Shown here piece after piece: positions 14,743 through 25,504 of a stretch of 64,000 nucleotides of DNA. Both the position numbers and the translations under genes were made by a program. Under the pieces are notes generated by a model. The model was not told the DNA's origin and searched no databases. It saw nothing but the letters and a program-made list of their open reading frames with translations. Source of the DNA: Aristolochia californica (taxonomy: Eukaryota; Streptophyta; Magnoliopsida; Piperales; Aristolochiaceae). Numbering within the stretch: the first letter of the stretch is position 1; each line of letters opens with the position of its first letter. The stretch is from positions 26,548,295-26,612,294 of the forward strand of contig JARWKL010000001.1 in NCBI GenBank assembly GCA_029961685.1, read 5' to 3'.

Positions 14743-14825
14743 TAAGAAAGAGATTTCTTTTACAAATTTTTTAAAAATGGATATGAATCCTTGAAAAATG
14801 TTAAAGATGCAAATGACCTATGGAT

Positions 14826-14853
14826 TGAGGGTTTAGGTTTAAGTGTTTAGGGT
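14826..14853 (+). repeat. Degenerate plant telomere-like insert (TTTAGGG type)
   Basis: Between TGGAT (14821-14825) and GAATAAC (14854-14860) the usual 16 bases are replaced by 28 bases made of GGGTTTAGG, TTTAAG and TTTAGGG elements. This is the only stretch I found that is not recognisable satellite. TTTAGGG is the Arabidopsis-type telomere repeat, so a degenerate interstitial telomere motif is the natural reading. It lies about 85 bp beyond the right end of the five-monomer duplication. It may be filler captured during break repair. At this length chance resemblance cannot be fully excluded. Confidence 0.7.
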
Positions 14854-16343
14854 GAATAACCAACGTAAATTAAATTCTCAAGTGAACATGCAGTGGGATA
14901 TTTACTCGAGTCAAACAAGCCAATATTTTGCCCATTTACAAAAACCTGACCAAACAATCATAGGTGATTGTAAAGTGATTTATCTTGCGTAACGGGCTAT
15001 ATTTTTTTAAGAAATGACTTATGGATTGGGAGTCAACTCTATATAAAAAATCCCCTACCTCCCCCTTTTCCTGACGATTTCAAAACCTACTATATAAAAA
15101 CTAAAAAGAGTTTACAATCCCTAAAAATTACAGAGACTTAAGAATTATCTCTCTCTACATTTGTGCATTGTGCATTTCCATTTTAGGCGTATATTATTTT
15201 CTTAATTCAAAACATTGAGTTTTCGCTCTCCCTTCTTCCTGTAAACAAAAAAGGCAAACAGATCACAAAAAAAATGAAAATTTTAAAGTTTATGTATAGA
15301 AAAAAATTAAAACAACAACAAATCTAACTAAATAAAATTTATTCGCACACGACAAATGAAGACAAATGTTTTGTTATCCAAGTTTGGGAAATTCCACTAG
15401 TTCAACCCTAAAAGTTGGAATATTTATAAGAAAGAGATTTCCTCTACACATATTTAAAAAATGGATATGCATGCTTGAATCATGTTAAAGATTCAAACGA
15501 CCTATTAAAGAGAATAACAAATGGTCATTAAATTCTCAAGTGAACGTGCGGTCAAATATTTACCCGACTCAAACAAGCCATTATTTTGCCCATTTGCAAA
15601 AAGTTGACCAACCAATCATAGATGATTGTAAAGTGATTTATCATGTATAACGGACTATATTTTTGTAAGAAATGACTTATGGATTGGGAGTCAACCCTCA
15701 ATTGAAAATTCCTCGCCTGCCCCTTTTGTCGTCGATTGCAAAACCTAATATATAAAAACTCGAATTTACAATTCCAAAAATTTAAAGACACTCTTTGGAA
15801 TTATCTCTCTCTACATTTGTGCATTGTCCATTTCAATTTTAGATGTATAATTTTTTTTTAAATCAAAACTTGAAGTTTTTGCTCTCCTTTCATCACGTAA
15901 ACAAAAAAGCCAAATAGATCACAACAAAATGAAAATTTTAGAGTTTATGTATAGAAAAAATTTAAAACTACAAAAAACATAGGTAAATAAATTCTTTTCA
16001 CACACCACAAATGAACACAAAAGTTTTGTTATCCAAGTTTGGGAAATTCCACGTGTTCAACCCCAATAGATTGGAATTTTTTAAGAAAGAGATTTCTTCT
16101 ACACATGTTTTAAAAACAGATATGAATGCTTGAAACATATTTAAGATTCAAATGACCTATGGATCCAAACCTTTTAAAGAGAATAACAAACGCTCATTAA
16201 ATTCTCAAGTGAACATGCGGTGGGATATTTACAAAAATCTCTCTTTAGAATCATAGATGATTGTAAAGTGATTTATCATGCGTCACGGGTTATATTTTTG
16301 TAAGAAATAACTTATGGATTGGGAGTAACGCTCAAATAAAAAT

Positions 16344-16367
16344 CCCCCCCCCCCCTCCCCTTTTCCC
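16344..16367 (+). repeat. Expanded C-tract, 12 consecutive C
   Basis: The C-rich island, normally about five C, GCCT, five C, TTTT, CCC, is here a run of 12 C followed by T, four C, TTTT and CCC. The complementary strand has G-runs separated by short loops and fits the general G-quadruplex pattern. Replication slippage is the likely origin. Miscounted homopolymer length in the read data is possible. Confidence 0.85.
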
Positions 16368-18025
16368 GACAATTCCAAAACCTAATATATAAAAACTATA
16401 AAGCGTTTACAATCCCTAATAATTACAGAAACTCTTTGAAATTATCTCTCTCTACATTTGTGCATTGTGCATTTCCTTTTTCGATGTATTTTTTTTCTTA
16501 AATAAAAATTTTGATTTTTCGTTCTTCCTTCATCCCGTAAACAAAGAAGGCAAATAGATCACAAAAAAATGAAAATTTTAGATTTTATGTATGGAAAAAA
16601 ATTTAAACTACAACAAATGTCAGTAAAAAAATTTATTATAACACCATAAATGAACACAAAAGTTTTGTTATCCAAGTTTGGGAAATTCTACTAGTTCAAC
16701 CTTAATAGGTTGGAATTTTATAAGAAAGAGATTTCTTCTACACATGTTTAAACAATGAATATGCATGCTTGAAACATGTTAAAGATGAAAATGACCTATG
16801 GATCCAAACCTTTTAAAGCTAAAAACAAACGCTCATAAAATTCTCAAGTGAGCGTGCAGTGGGATATTTACCCGAGTCAGACGAGCCTTTATTTTTCCCA
16901 TTAACAAAAAGCTGACCTAACATTAATTGATGATTGTAAAGTGATTTATCGTACATAATGGACTATATTTTTTTAAGAAATGATGTTTGGATTGGGAGTC
17001 AACGCTCAGTTAAAAATCCCCTGACTCCACCTTTTCCCGATGATTGCAAAACCTAATATATAAAACTAAAAAGAGTTTACAATCCATAAAAATTACAGAC
17101 ACTCTTATGAATTATCTCTTTCTACATTTGTTCATTGTGCATTTCCATTTTAGATGTATATTTTTTTCTTAAATCAAAACTTTGAGTTTTCGCTCTCCCA
17201 TCATCCCGTCTTGAAAAAAGGCAAATTGATCACAACAAAATAAAAATTTTAGAGTTTATGAATGGAAGAAATTTAAAACAACAACAAATGTAAGTAAAGA
17301 AAATGTATTCGGTCACCACAAATGAACAACATAGTTTAGTTATCCAAGTCTGGGAAATTCCACTAGTTCAACCCTAATAGCTTGGAATTTTATAAGATAG
17401 AGATTTCTTCTACTTATGTTTTAAAAATTGATATGCATGGTTGAAACATGTTAATGATGCAAATGTCCTATGGATCCAAACCTTTTAAAGATAATAAAAA
17501 ATGCTCATTAAATTCTTAAGTGAACGTGTGGTGGGATATTTACCCGAGTCAAACAAGCCATTATTTTGCCCATTTACAAAAAGCTGACCTAACAATCATA
17601 GATATTTGTAAAGTGATTTATCATGTGTAGCGGACTATATTTTTGTAAGAAATGACTTATGGATTGGGAGTCAATGCTCAATTAAAAATTCCTCGCCTGC
17701 CCCTTTCATCGTCGATTGCAAAACTAATATATAAAAACTAGAAAGAGTTTACATTTCCAAAAAAATAAAGACATTCATTGGAATTATCTCCCTCTATATT
17801 TTTACATTGTGCATTTCTATTTTAGATTTATACTTTTTTCTTAAATCAAAACTTGGAGTTTTCGCTCTCCTTTCATGACGTAAACAAAAAAACCAAATAG
17901 ATCATAACAAAATTAAAATTTTAAAGTTTATGTACGGAAAAAATTTAAAACAACAACAAATGTAAGTAAAAAAAATTTATTCGCAAACCACAAATTAACA
18001 CAAAAGTTTTTTTATCCAAGTTTTG

Positions 18026-18034
18026 GAAATCCCT
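18026..18034 (+). repeat. Deletion junction (about 400 bp lost)
   Basis: TTTTGGAAAT, from late in a monomer, joins CCCTAAAAATACC, from mid-monomer. The anchor interval 17467 to 18412 is 945 bp where two monomers would give about 1342. Both flanks carry AAT at the join, so a short microhomology is visible. Confidence 0.85.
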
Positions 18035-21000
18035 AAAAATACCAGACACTTCAAAATTGTCTCTCTCTACCTTTGTTCACTGTGCCTTTCCCTATTAGAT
18101 GTATTCTTTTTTCTTACATCAAAACTTAGATTTTTGGCTCTCCCTACATCCCCTAAACATAGAAGGCAAATAGAACACAACAAAATGAAAATTTAAGAGT
18201 TTCTAAATGGATAATTTTTAAAACAAAAACAAATGTCAATAAAGAAAATTTATTCGAACATGACAAATGAACACAAAAGTTTTGTTATCCAAGTTTGAGA
18301 ACTTCCACAAGTACAATCCTAATAGCTTAAAATTTTATAAGAAAGAGATTTCTTCTACACATGTTTTAAAAATGTATATGCATGCTTGAAACAAGTTAAA
18401 GATGAAATTGACCTATGGATCGAAACCTTTTAAAGAGAATAACCAACACATTAAATTCTCAAGTGAACATGCGGTGGGATATTTACCCGAGTGAAACAAG
18501 GCATTATTTTTGCCATTTACAAAAAGCTGACCTAAGATTCATAGATGATTTTAAAGTGATTTATCATGTGTAACAGGCTATATTTTGTAAGAAATGAATT
18601 ATGGATTGGGAGTCAACACTCTGATAAAAATCCCCTGCCTCCCCCTTTTTCCGACGATTGCAAAATCTAATATATAAAAACTAAAAAGAGTTTACAATCC
18701 CTAAAAATTAAAGATACTCTTTGGAATTATCTCTCTCTACATTTGTGCATTGTGCATTTCCATTTTAGATGTATAATTTTTTCATAAATAAAAACTTTGA
18801 GTTATCGCTCTCCCTTCATCCTGTAAACAAAAAAGGTAAATAGATCAACACAAAAAAAAAAATTTTAGAGTTTATGTAAGGAAAAAAATTTAAACAACAA
18901 CAACAGTAAATAAAGAAAATTTATTCGCACACCACAAATGAACACAAAATTTTTGTGATCCAAGTTTTGGAAATTCCACTACTTCAATCTAAATTGCCTA
19001 GAATTTTATAAGAAAGAGATTTCTTCTATACATGTTTTAACAATGGATATCACGCTTGAAATATGTTAAAGATGCAAATGACCTATGGATCCAAACCTTT
19101 TAAAGAGAAAAGGATACGCTCATTAATTTCTCAAGTGAACGTGCAGTTGAATATTTACCCGAGTCAAACAAGCCATTATTTGGCCCATTTACAAAAGCTG
19201 ACCTAAAAATCATAGATGATTGTAAAGTGATTTATCATGCGTAACGGGCTATATGGATTTGCAGTCAACTCTCAGTTAAAAATTCCCTACCTCCCCCTTT
19301 TTCCCACGATTGCAAAAACTAATTTATAAAAACTAAAAAGAGTTTACAATCCCTAAAATTACAGACACTCTTTGGAATTATCTCTCTCTATATTTGTGCA
19401 TTGTACATTTTCATTTTAGACGTATACTTTTTTCATAAATCAAAACTTCCAGTTTTTGCTCTCCCTTCATCCTGTAATCAAAAAACGCAAATAGATCACA
19501 ACAAAATGAAAATTTTAGTGTTGATGTATGGAAAAAATTTAAAACAACAACAAATGTAAGTAAAGAAAATTTATTCGCACACCACAAATAAACACAAAAG
19601 TTTTGTAATCCAAGTTTGGGAAATTCCACTAGTTCAACCCTAATAGCTTGGAAGTTAAAAAAAAAAAGAGATTTCTTTTACACAAGTTTTAAAAATGGAT
19701 ATGCATGATTGAAACATGTTAAAGTTGCAAATGACCTATGGATCCAGACCTTTTAAAGAGAATAATAAACAATCAATAAATTCTCAAGTGAACATGCAGT
19801 GGATATTTACCTGAGTCAAACAAGTCATTACTTTGCTCAATTACAAAAAGCTGACTTATAAATCATAGATGATTGTAAAGTGATTTATCATGCATAACGG
19901 GCTATTTTTTGTGAGAAATGACTGATGGATTGGGAGTCAACGCTCAGTTAAAAATTCCCCGCTGCCTCCTTTTCCCTACAATTGCAAAACCTACTATATA
20001 AAAACTAAAAAGAGTTTAGAAACCATAAAAATTACTGACACTCTTTGGAATTAACTCTCTCTACATTTGTGCATTGTGAATTTCCATTTTAGATGTATAC
20101 TTTTTTCTTAAATCAAAATTTTGTGATTTGGCTTGCCCTTCATCTTGTAAACAACAAAGGCAAATAGATCACGAAAAAATGAAAATTTAGGGTTTATGTA
20201 CGGAAAAAATTATAACAACAACTAATATAAGTGAAGAAAATTTATTCGCACAATTCAAATAAATACAAAATTTTTGTTATCCAAGTTTGGGAATCTCCAC
20301 TAGTTCAACCTTAGTAGCTTGGAATTTTATAAGAAAGAGATTTCTTCTACACATATTTTAAAAATGGATATGCATGCTTGAAACATGTTAAAGATGCAAA
20401 TGACCTATGGATCCAAATCTTTTAAGGAGAATAACAAACGGTCATTAAATTCTCAAGTGAATATGCGGTGGGATATTTACCTAAGTCATACAAGCCATTA
20501 TTTTGCCTATTTACAAAAAGCTGACCTAATAATCATAGATGATTGTAAAGTGATTTATCATGCGTAATGGGCTATATTTTTGTAAGAAATGATTATGGAA
20601 TGGGAATCAACGCTCAGTTAAAAATCCCCCACCTCCCCCTTTTCCCGACAATAGTAAAAAATAATTTATAAAAACTAAAAAGAGTTTACAATACATAAAA
20701 ATTATAGACACTCTTTGGAATTATCTCTCTCTACATTTGTGCAATGTGCATTTCCATTTGAGATATATACTTTTTTCTTTATTCAAACCATTGAGATTAT
20801 GCTCTCCCTTCATCCTGTAAAAAAACGAAGGCAAATAGATCACAACAAAATGAAAATTTTAGAGTTTATGTATGGACAAAATTTAAAACAACAACAAATG
20901 AAAATTTATTCGCACACCACAAATGAACACAAAAGTTTTGTTATCCAAGTTTTGGAAATTCTACTAGTACAATCCTAATAACTTGGAATTTTATAAGAAG

Positions 21001-24000
21001 GAGATTTCTTCTACACATGTTTTAACAAAGGATATTCATGCTTCAAACATGTTAAAAATGCAAATGACCTACGGGGTCCAAACCGTTTAAAGAGAATAGC
21101 AAACGCTCAATAAATTCTCAAGTGAACGTGCGGTGGGATATTTACCCGAGTCAAACATGCCATTATTTTGCCAATTTACTAAACACTGACCTTACAATAA
21201 TAGATGATTGTAAAGTGATTTATCATTCGTAATGGGCTTTTTTGTAAGAAAGGAATTATAGATTGGGACTCAACACTAAGTTAAAAATCCCCGCCTCCCC
21301 ATTTTCCCGCCATTTGCAAAAACTAATATATAACAACTAAAGAGAGTTTACAATCCCTAAAAAATAGAAACACTCTTTGGAATTATCTCTCTCTACATTT
21401 GGGCATTGTACATTTCCATTTTAGATATATACTTTTTTCTTCAATCAAAACTTTGAGTTTTCGCACTCTCTTCATCCCGAATACGAAAAAGGCACATAGA
21501 TCACAACTAAATGATAATTTAAGAGTTTATGTATGGAAAAAATTTAAAACAAAATAAAATGTAAGAAAAGAAAATTTATTCCCACACCACAAATGAACAC
21601 AAAATTTTTGTAATCCAAGTTTGGGAAATTCCACTAGTTCAACCCTAATAGCTTGGAATTTTATAAGAATGAGATTTCTTGTACACATGTTTTAAAAATG
21701 GATATGCAAGATTGAAACAAGTTAAAGATGCAAATGACCTATGGATGCAAACCTTTTAAAGAGAATAAAAAACGTTCAATAAATTCTCAAGTGAACATGC
21801 AGTGCGAAATCAACCCGAGTCAAACAAGCCATTATTTTTCCCATTTACAAAAAGCTGAGCTAACAATCATAGATAATTGTAACGTGATTTATCATGTGTA
21901 ACGGGCTATATTTTTGTAAGAAATTACATATGGATTGGGAGTCAATGCTTAGTTAAAAATCCCCCGCTGCCCCCTTTTCCCTACAATTGCAAATACTAAA
22001 ATATAAAAACTAAAAAGAGTTTACAAACACTAAAAATTATAGAAACATTTTGGAATTATCTCTCTCTACATTTGTGCATTGTGCATTACCATTTTAGATG
22101 GATACTTTTATTTTAAATAAAAACTTTAAAATTTCCCTCTCCTTCATCCTGTAAACAAAAAAGGCAAATATATCACAACAAAATGAAAATTTTAGAGTTT
22201 ATGTATGGAAAAAAATTTAAACAACAACAAATATAAGAAAAGAAAATTTATTCGCACACCAATAATGAACACAAATGTTTTGTTATCCAAGTTTGGAAAA
22301 TTCCACTAGATCAACCATAATAGCTTGGAATTTTATAAGAAAGAGATTTCTTCTACACATGATTTAAAAATGGATATGCATTCTTTAAACATGTTAAAGA
22401 TGCAAGTGAGCTATGGATCCAAAGCTTTTAAAGAGAATAACAAACACTCATTAAATTCTCAAGTGAATTGCGGCGGGAAATTTACCGGAGTCAAACAAGC
22501 CATTATTTTGCCCATTTATAAAAAGCTGACCTAACAATCATAGATGATTGTAAAGTGATTTATCACGCATAACAAACTATATTTTTGTACGAAATGACTT
22601 ATGGATTTCAATTCAATGCTAAGTTAAAAATCTCCTGCCTCCCCCTTTTCCTGACGATTGCAAAACCTAATAAATAAAAACTAAAAAAGAGTTTACCATC
22701 CTTTAAAATTACAGCCACTCTTTGGAATTATCTCACTATAATTTGTGCATTGTGCATTTCAATTTTAGATGTATTCTATTTTCTTAAATCGAAACTTTGA
22801 GATTTCTCTCTTTCCTCATACGATAAACAAAAAAAGGCAAATAGATGACAACAAAATGAAAATTTAAGAGTTTATGTATGGAAAAAATTTAAAACAACAA
22901 AAAATAGAAGTAAATAAAATTTATTCGCACACCACAAATGAACACAAAAGTTTTGTTATAAGAGTTTGGGAAATTCCACTAGTTGAACCCTAATAGCTTG
23001 GAATTTTATAAGAAAAAGAGTGCTTCAACACATGTTTTAAAAATGATATGCATGCTTGAAACATGTTAAAGATGTAAATGACCTATGGATCCACATCTTT
23101 TAAGGAGAATAACAAACGCTCATTAAAATCACAAGTGAACATGCGGTGGGATATTTACCCGAGTGAAACAAGCCATTATTTTGCCCATTTACAAAAATCT
23201 GACCAAACAATCATAGATGATTGTAAAGTGATTTATCATGCTTAACGGTCTATATTTTTGTAAAAAATGACTATATACTGGGAGTCAACGCTTAGTTAAA
23301 AATTCCCCACCTCTCCCTTTTCTTGACAATTGCAAAAACTAATATATAAAAACCAAAAAGAGTTTACAATACTTAAAAATTATAGACACTCTATGGAATT
23401 ATCTCTCTCTACATTTTTGCATTGTGCCTTTCCATTTTAGATATATACTTTTTTCTTAAATCAAAACTTTGAGATTTTGCTCTCCCTTCACCCCGTAAAC
23501 AAAAAAGGCAAATAGATCACTACAAAATGAAAATTTAAGAGTTTATGAATGGAAAAAATTTAAAAAAACAACAAATTTAAGGAAAGGAAATTTAGTCACA
23601 CTCCACAAATGAACACAAAAGTGTTGTTATCCAAGTTTTGGAAATTCCACTAGTTCAACCCTAATAGCTTGGAATTTTATAAGAAAGAGATTTCTTCTAC
23701 ACATGTTTTAATAATGGATATGCTTTCTTGGAACATGTTAAAGATGCAAATGACCTATGGATCCAAACCTTTTGAAAAGAATAACAAACGCTAGTTAAAT
23801 TCTCAAGTAAACGTGCGATGGGAAATTTACCAGAGTCAAACAAGCCATTATTTGGCCCATTTAAAAAAGGCTGACCTAACAATCATAAATGATTGTAAAG
23901 TGATTTATCATGCATAACGGGCTATATTTTTATAAAAAATGACTTATGGATTGGGAGTCGACGCTCAGTAAAAAATCGCATGCCTCCCCCTTTTCCCGAC

Positions 24001-24400
24001 GATTGCAAAAACTAATATTTAAAAACTAAAAAGAGTTTACAATACCTAAAAATTATGGACATTCTTTGGTATATCTCTCTACATTAGTGAATTGTGAATT
24101 TCCATTATATCTATATACTTTTTTCTTAAATCAAAATTTTGAGTTTTCACTCTCCCTTCATCCCGTAAACAAAAAAAAAAACTAGATCACAAAAAAATGA
24201 AAATTTTAGTGTTTAAGTATGGAAAAATTTATAACAACAACAAATGTAAGTAAATAAAATATATTAACACACAACAAATGAACACAAAAATTTTGTTAGC
24301 CAAGTTCGGGAAATTCCACTAGTTATACCCTAATAGCTTGGAATTTTATTAGAAAGAGATTTCTTCGACACATGTTTTAACAATCGATATGCATGCTTCA

Positions 24401-24408
24401 AACATGTT
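24401..24408. repeat. AACATGTT palindrome with upstream GCATGC (representative copy)
   Basis: AACATGTT is a perfect 8-bp palindrome. GCATGC at 24391-24396 lies just upstream, and another CATGTT lies about 30 bp before that. The cluster occurs at the same place in most monomers and often reads ATGCATGC. No binding protein is known to me for this arrangement. Confidence 0.6.
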
Positions 24409-24426
24409 AAAGATGCAAATGACCTA

Positions 24427-24434
24427 TGGATCCA
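24427..24434. repeat. TGGATCCA palindrome containing a BamHI site (representative copy)
   Basis: The 8-bp palindrome TGGATCCA occurs once per monomer at the anchor position and is intact in most copies. BamHI digestion should therefore release a ladder with steps of about 670 bp. It is lost or altered at several anchors, for example 609, 1951, 3522, 8102, 15501, 31771, 33116, 50424 and 57483. Confidence 0.85.
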
Positions 24435-24547
24435 AACCTTTTAAAGAGAATACCAAACGCTCATTAAATTCTCAAGTGAACGTGCGGTGGGATATTTACC
24501 AGAGTCAAACAAGCCATTATTTTGGCCATTTACAATGAGTTGCCCTA

Positions 24548-24565
24548 ACAATCATAGATGATTGT
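24548..24565. repeat. 18-bp dyad ACAATCAT-AG-ATGATTGT (representative copy)
   Basis: The two 8-base arms are perfect inverted complements around a central AG. The same element lies at the same place in nearly every monomer. Other perfect copies are at 1405-1422, 10243-10260, 30556-30573, 49876-49893 and 60302-60319; many others carry one or two substitutions. It could form a short hairpin or be a site for a dimeric DNA-binding protein. Neither is shown by the sequence. Confidence 0.75.
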
Positions 24566-24645
24566 AAAGTGATTTATAATGCGTAACGGGCTATATTTTT
24601 GTAAGAAATGACTTATGGATTGGGAGTCAACACTCCGTGAAAAAT

Positions 24646-24667
24646 CCCCGGCCTCCCCCTTTTCCCC
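24646..24667 (+). repeat. C-rich island of the monomer (representative copy)
   Basis: This is the only markedly C-rich stretch of the unit, with three C-runs separated by short spacers, and it recurs in every monomer with intact middle part. On the complementary strand the G-runs number three, one short of a classical four-run quadruplex motif in the ordinary form. The runs vary in length between monomers and reach 12 and 16 C at 16344 and 59719. Confidence 0.7.
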
Positions 24668-24684
24668 ACGATTGCAAAAACTAA

Positions 24685-24694
24685 TATATAAAAA
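24685..24694 (+). other. TATATAAAAA string, TATA-box-like (representative copy)
   Basis: A TATATAAAA string follows the C-rich island by about 20 bp in most monomers and resembles a plant RNA polymerase II TATA box. In A+T-rich DNA this match is expected by chance, and nothing else here indicates a promoter. Satellite transcription from it is only a possibility. Confidence 0.25.
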
Positions 24695-25013
24695 TTATAA
24701 AGAGTTTACAATCCATAAAAATTATAGACACTCTTTGGGATTATCTCTCTGTACATTTGCGTATTGTGATTTTCCATTTTAGATGTAAATTTTTTTCTTA
24801 AATCAAAACTTTGAGTTTTCGCACTCCCTTCATCCCGTATACAAACAAGGCCAATAGATCACAATAAAATGAAATTTTTAGAGTTTATGTATGGAAAAAA
24901 ATATCAAATGTAAGTAAATAAAATTTATTCGTACACCACAAATGAACACAAAAGTTTTGTAATTTGAGTTATGGAAAGTCCACTAGTTCAACCCAAATAA
25001 CTTGGAATTTTAT

Positions 25014-25029
25014 AAGAAAGAGATTTCTT
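25014..25029. repeat. Inverted repeat AAGAAA-GAGA-TTTCTT (representative copy)
   Basis: Six-base complementary arms flank GAGA, at the same place near the end of nearly every monomer. The arms are purine or pyrimidine only. Both edges of the five-monomer duplication (about 8037, 11390, 14742) and the deletion junction at 3229 fall in or beside this element, so it may be a frequent exchange point. Confidence 0.6.
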
Positions 25030-25504
25030 CTACGCATGTTTTAAAAATGGATATGCATGATTGAACATGTTAACGATGCAAATACCTATGGATCCAAACC
25101 TTTTAAAGAGAATAACAAACGTTCAATAAATTCTCAAGTGAATATGCAGTGCGGTATTTACCCGAGTTAAACAAGCCACTATTTTGCCCATTTAGAAAAA
25201 GCTGACCTAACAATCTTAGATTATTGTAAAGTGATATATTAGGCGTAACAGGTTATATTTTTGTAAGAAATGACTTATGGATTGCGAGTCAATGCTCAGT
25301 TAAAACTCCCCCACTACCCCATTTTCCCTACTTTTGCAAAACCTATTATATAAAACTTAAAAGAGTTTACAAACCCTAAAAATTACAGACACTCTTAGCA
25401 ATTATCTCTCTCTACTTTTGTGCATTGTGCATTTCCATTTTAGATGTATACTTTTTTCTTAAATCAAAACTTTGAGATTTCGTTGTCCCTTCATCCTGAA
25501 AACA

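Larger units (their letters stand above)
14743..25504 (+). repeat. Divergent satellite monomers, central-left segment
   Basis: Anchors are at 14817, 15501, 16156, 16795, 17467, 18412, 19082, 19735, 20404, 21068, 21738, 22410, 23082, 23754, 24423 and 25085. Short steps reflect small deletions: about 15 bp at 15506 (BamHI region lost), about 30 bp near 16232, about 18 bp near 19252. The monomers at 15501 and 17467 share rare variants (CCTCGCCTGCCCC, a TCGTCGATTGC string, and CTCCTTTCAT followed by ACGTAAAC), suggesting a three-monomer relationship. No gene is present. Confidence 0.92.

Noticed and set aside
24496..24520. CENP-B-box-like match in ACCCGAGTCAAACAAGC
   Set aside because: The reverse-strand core of the mammalian CENP-B box matches at seven of nine fixed positions in the consensus form, but two required bases of CGAA are wrong, and plants are not known to use this box. 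I treat it as chance.
24717..24735. Single CCCTAAA strings and the CAACCCTAAT string in most monomers as telomere sequence
   Set aside because: One heptamer per monomer is within chance for A+T-rich DNA and shows no tandem repetition, unlike the insert at 14826-14853.
24423..25084. Monomer of about 670 bp as a tetramer of a subunit of about 168 bp
   Set aside because: The length is suggestive, but I see no internal similarity at about 168-bp spacing, only short coincidences such as GCATGC and TGCATT. A self-alignment of the consensus would settle it.
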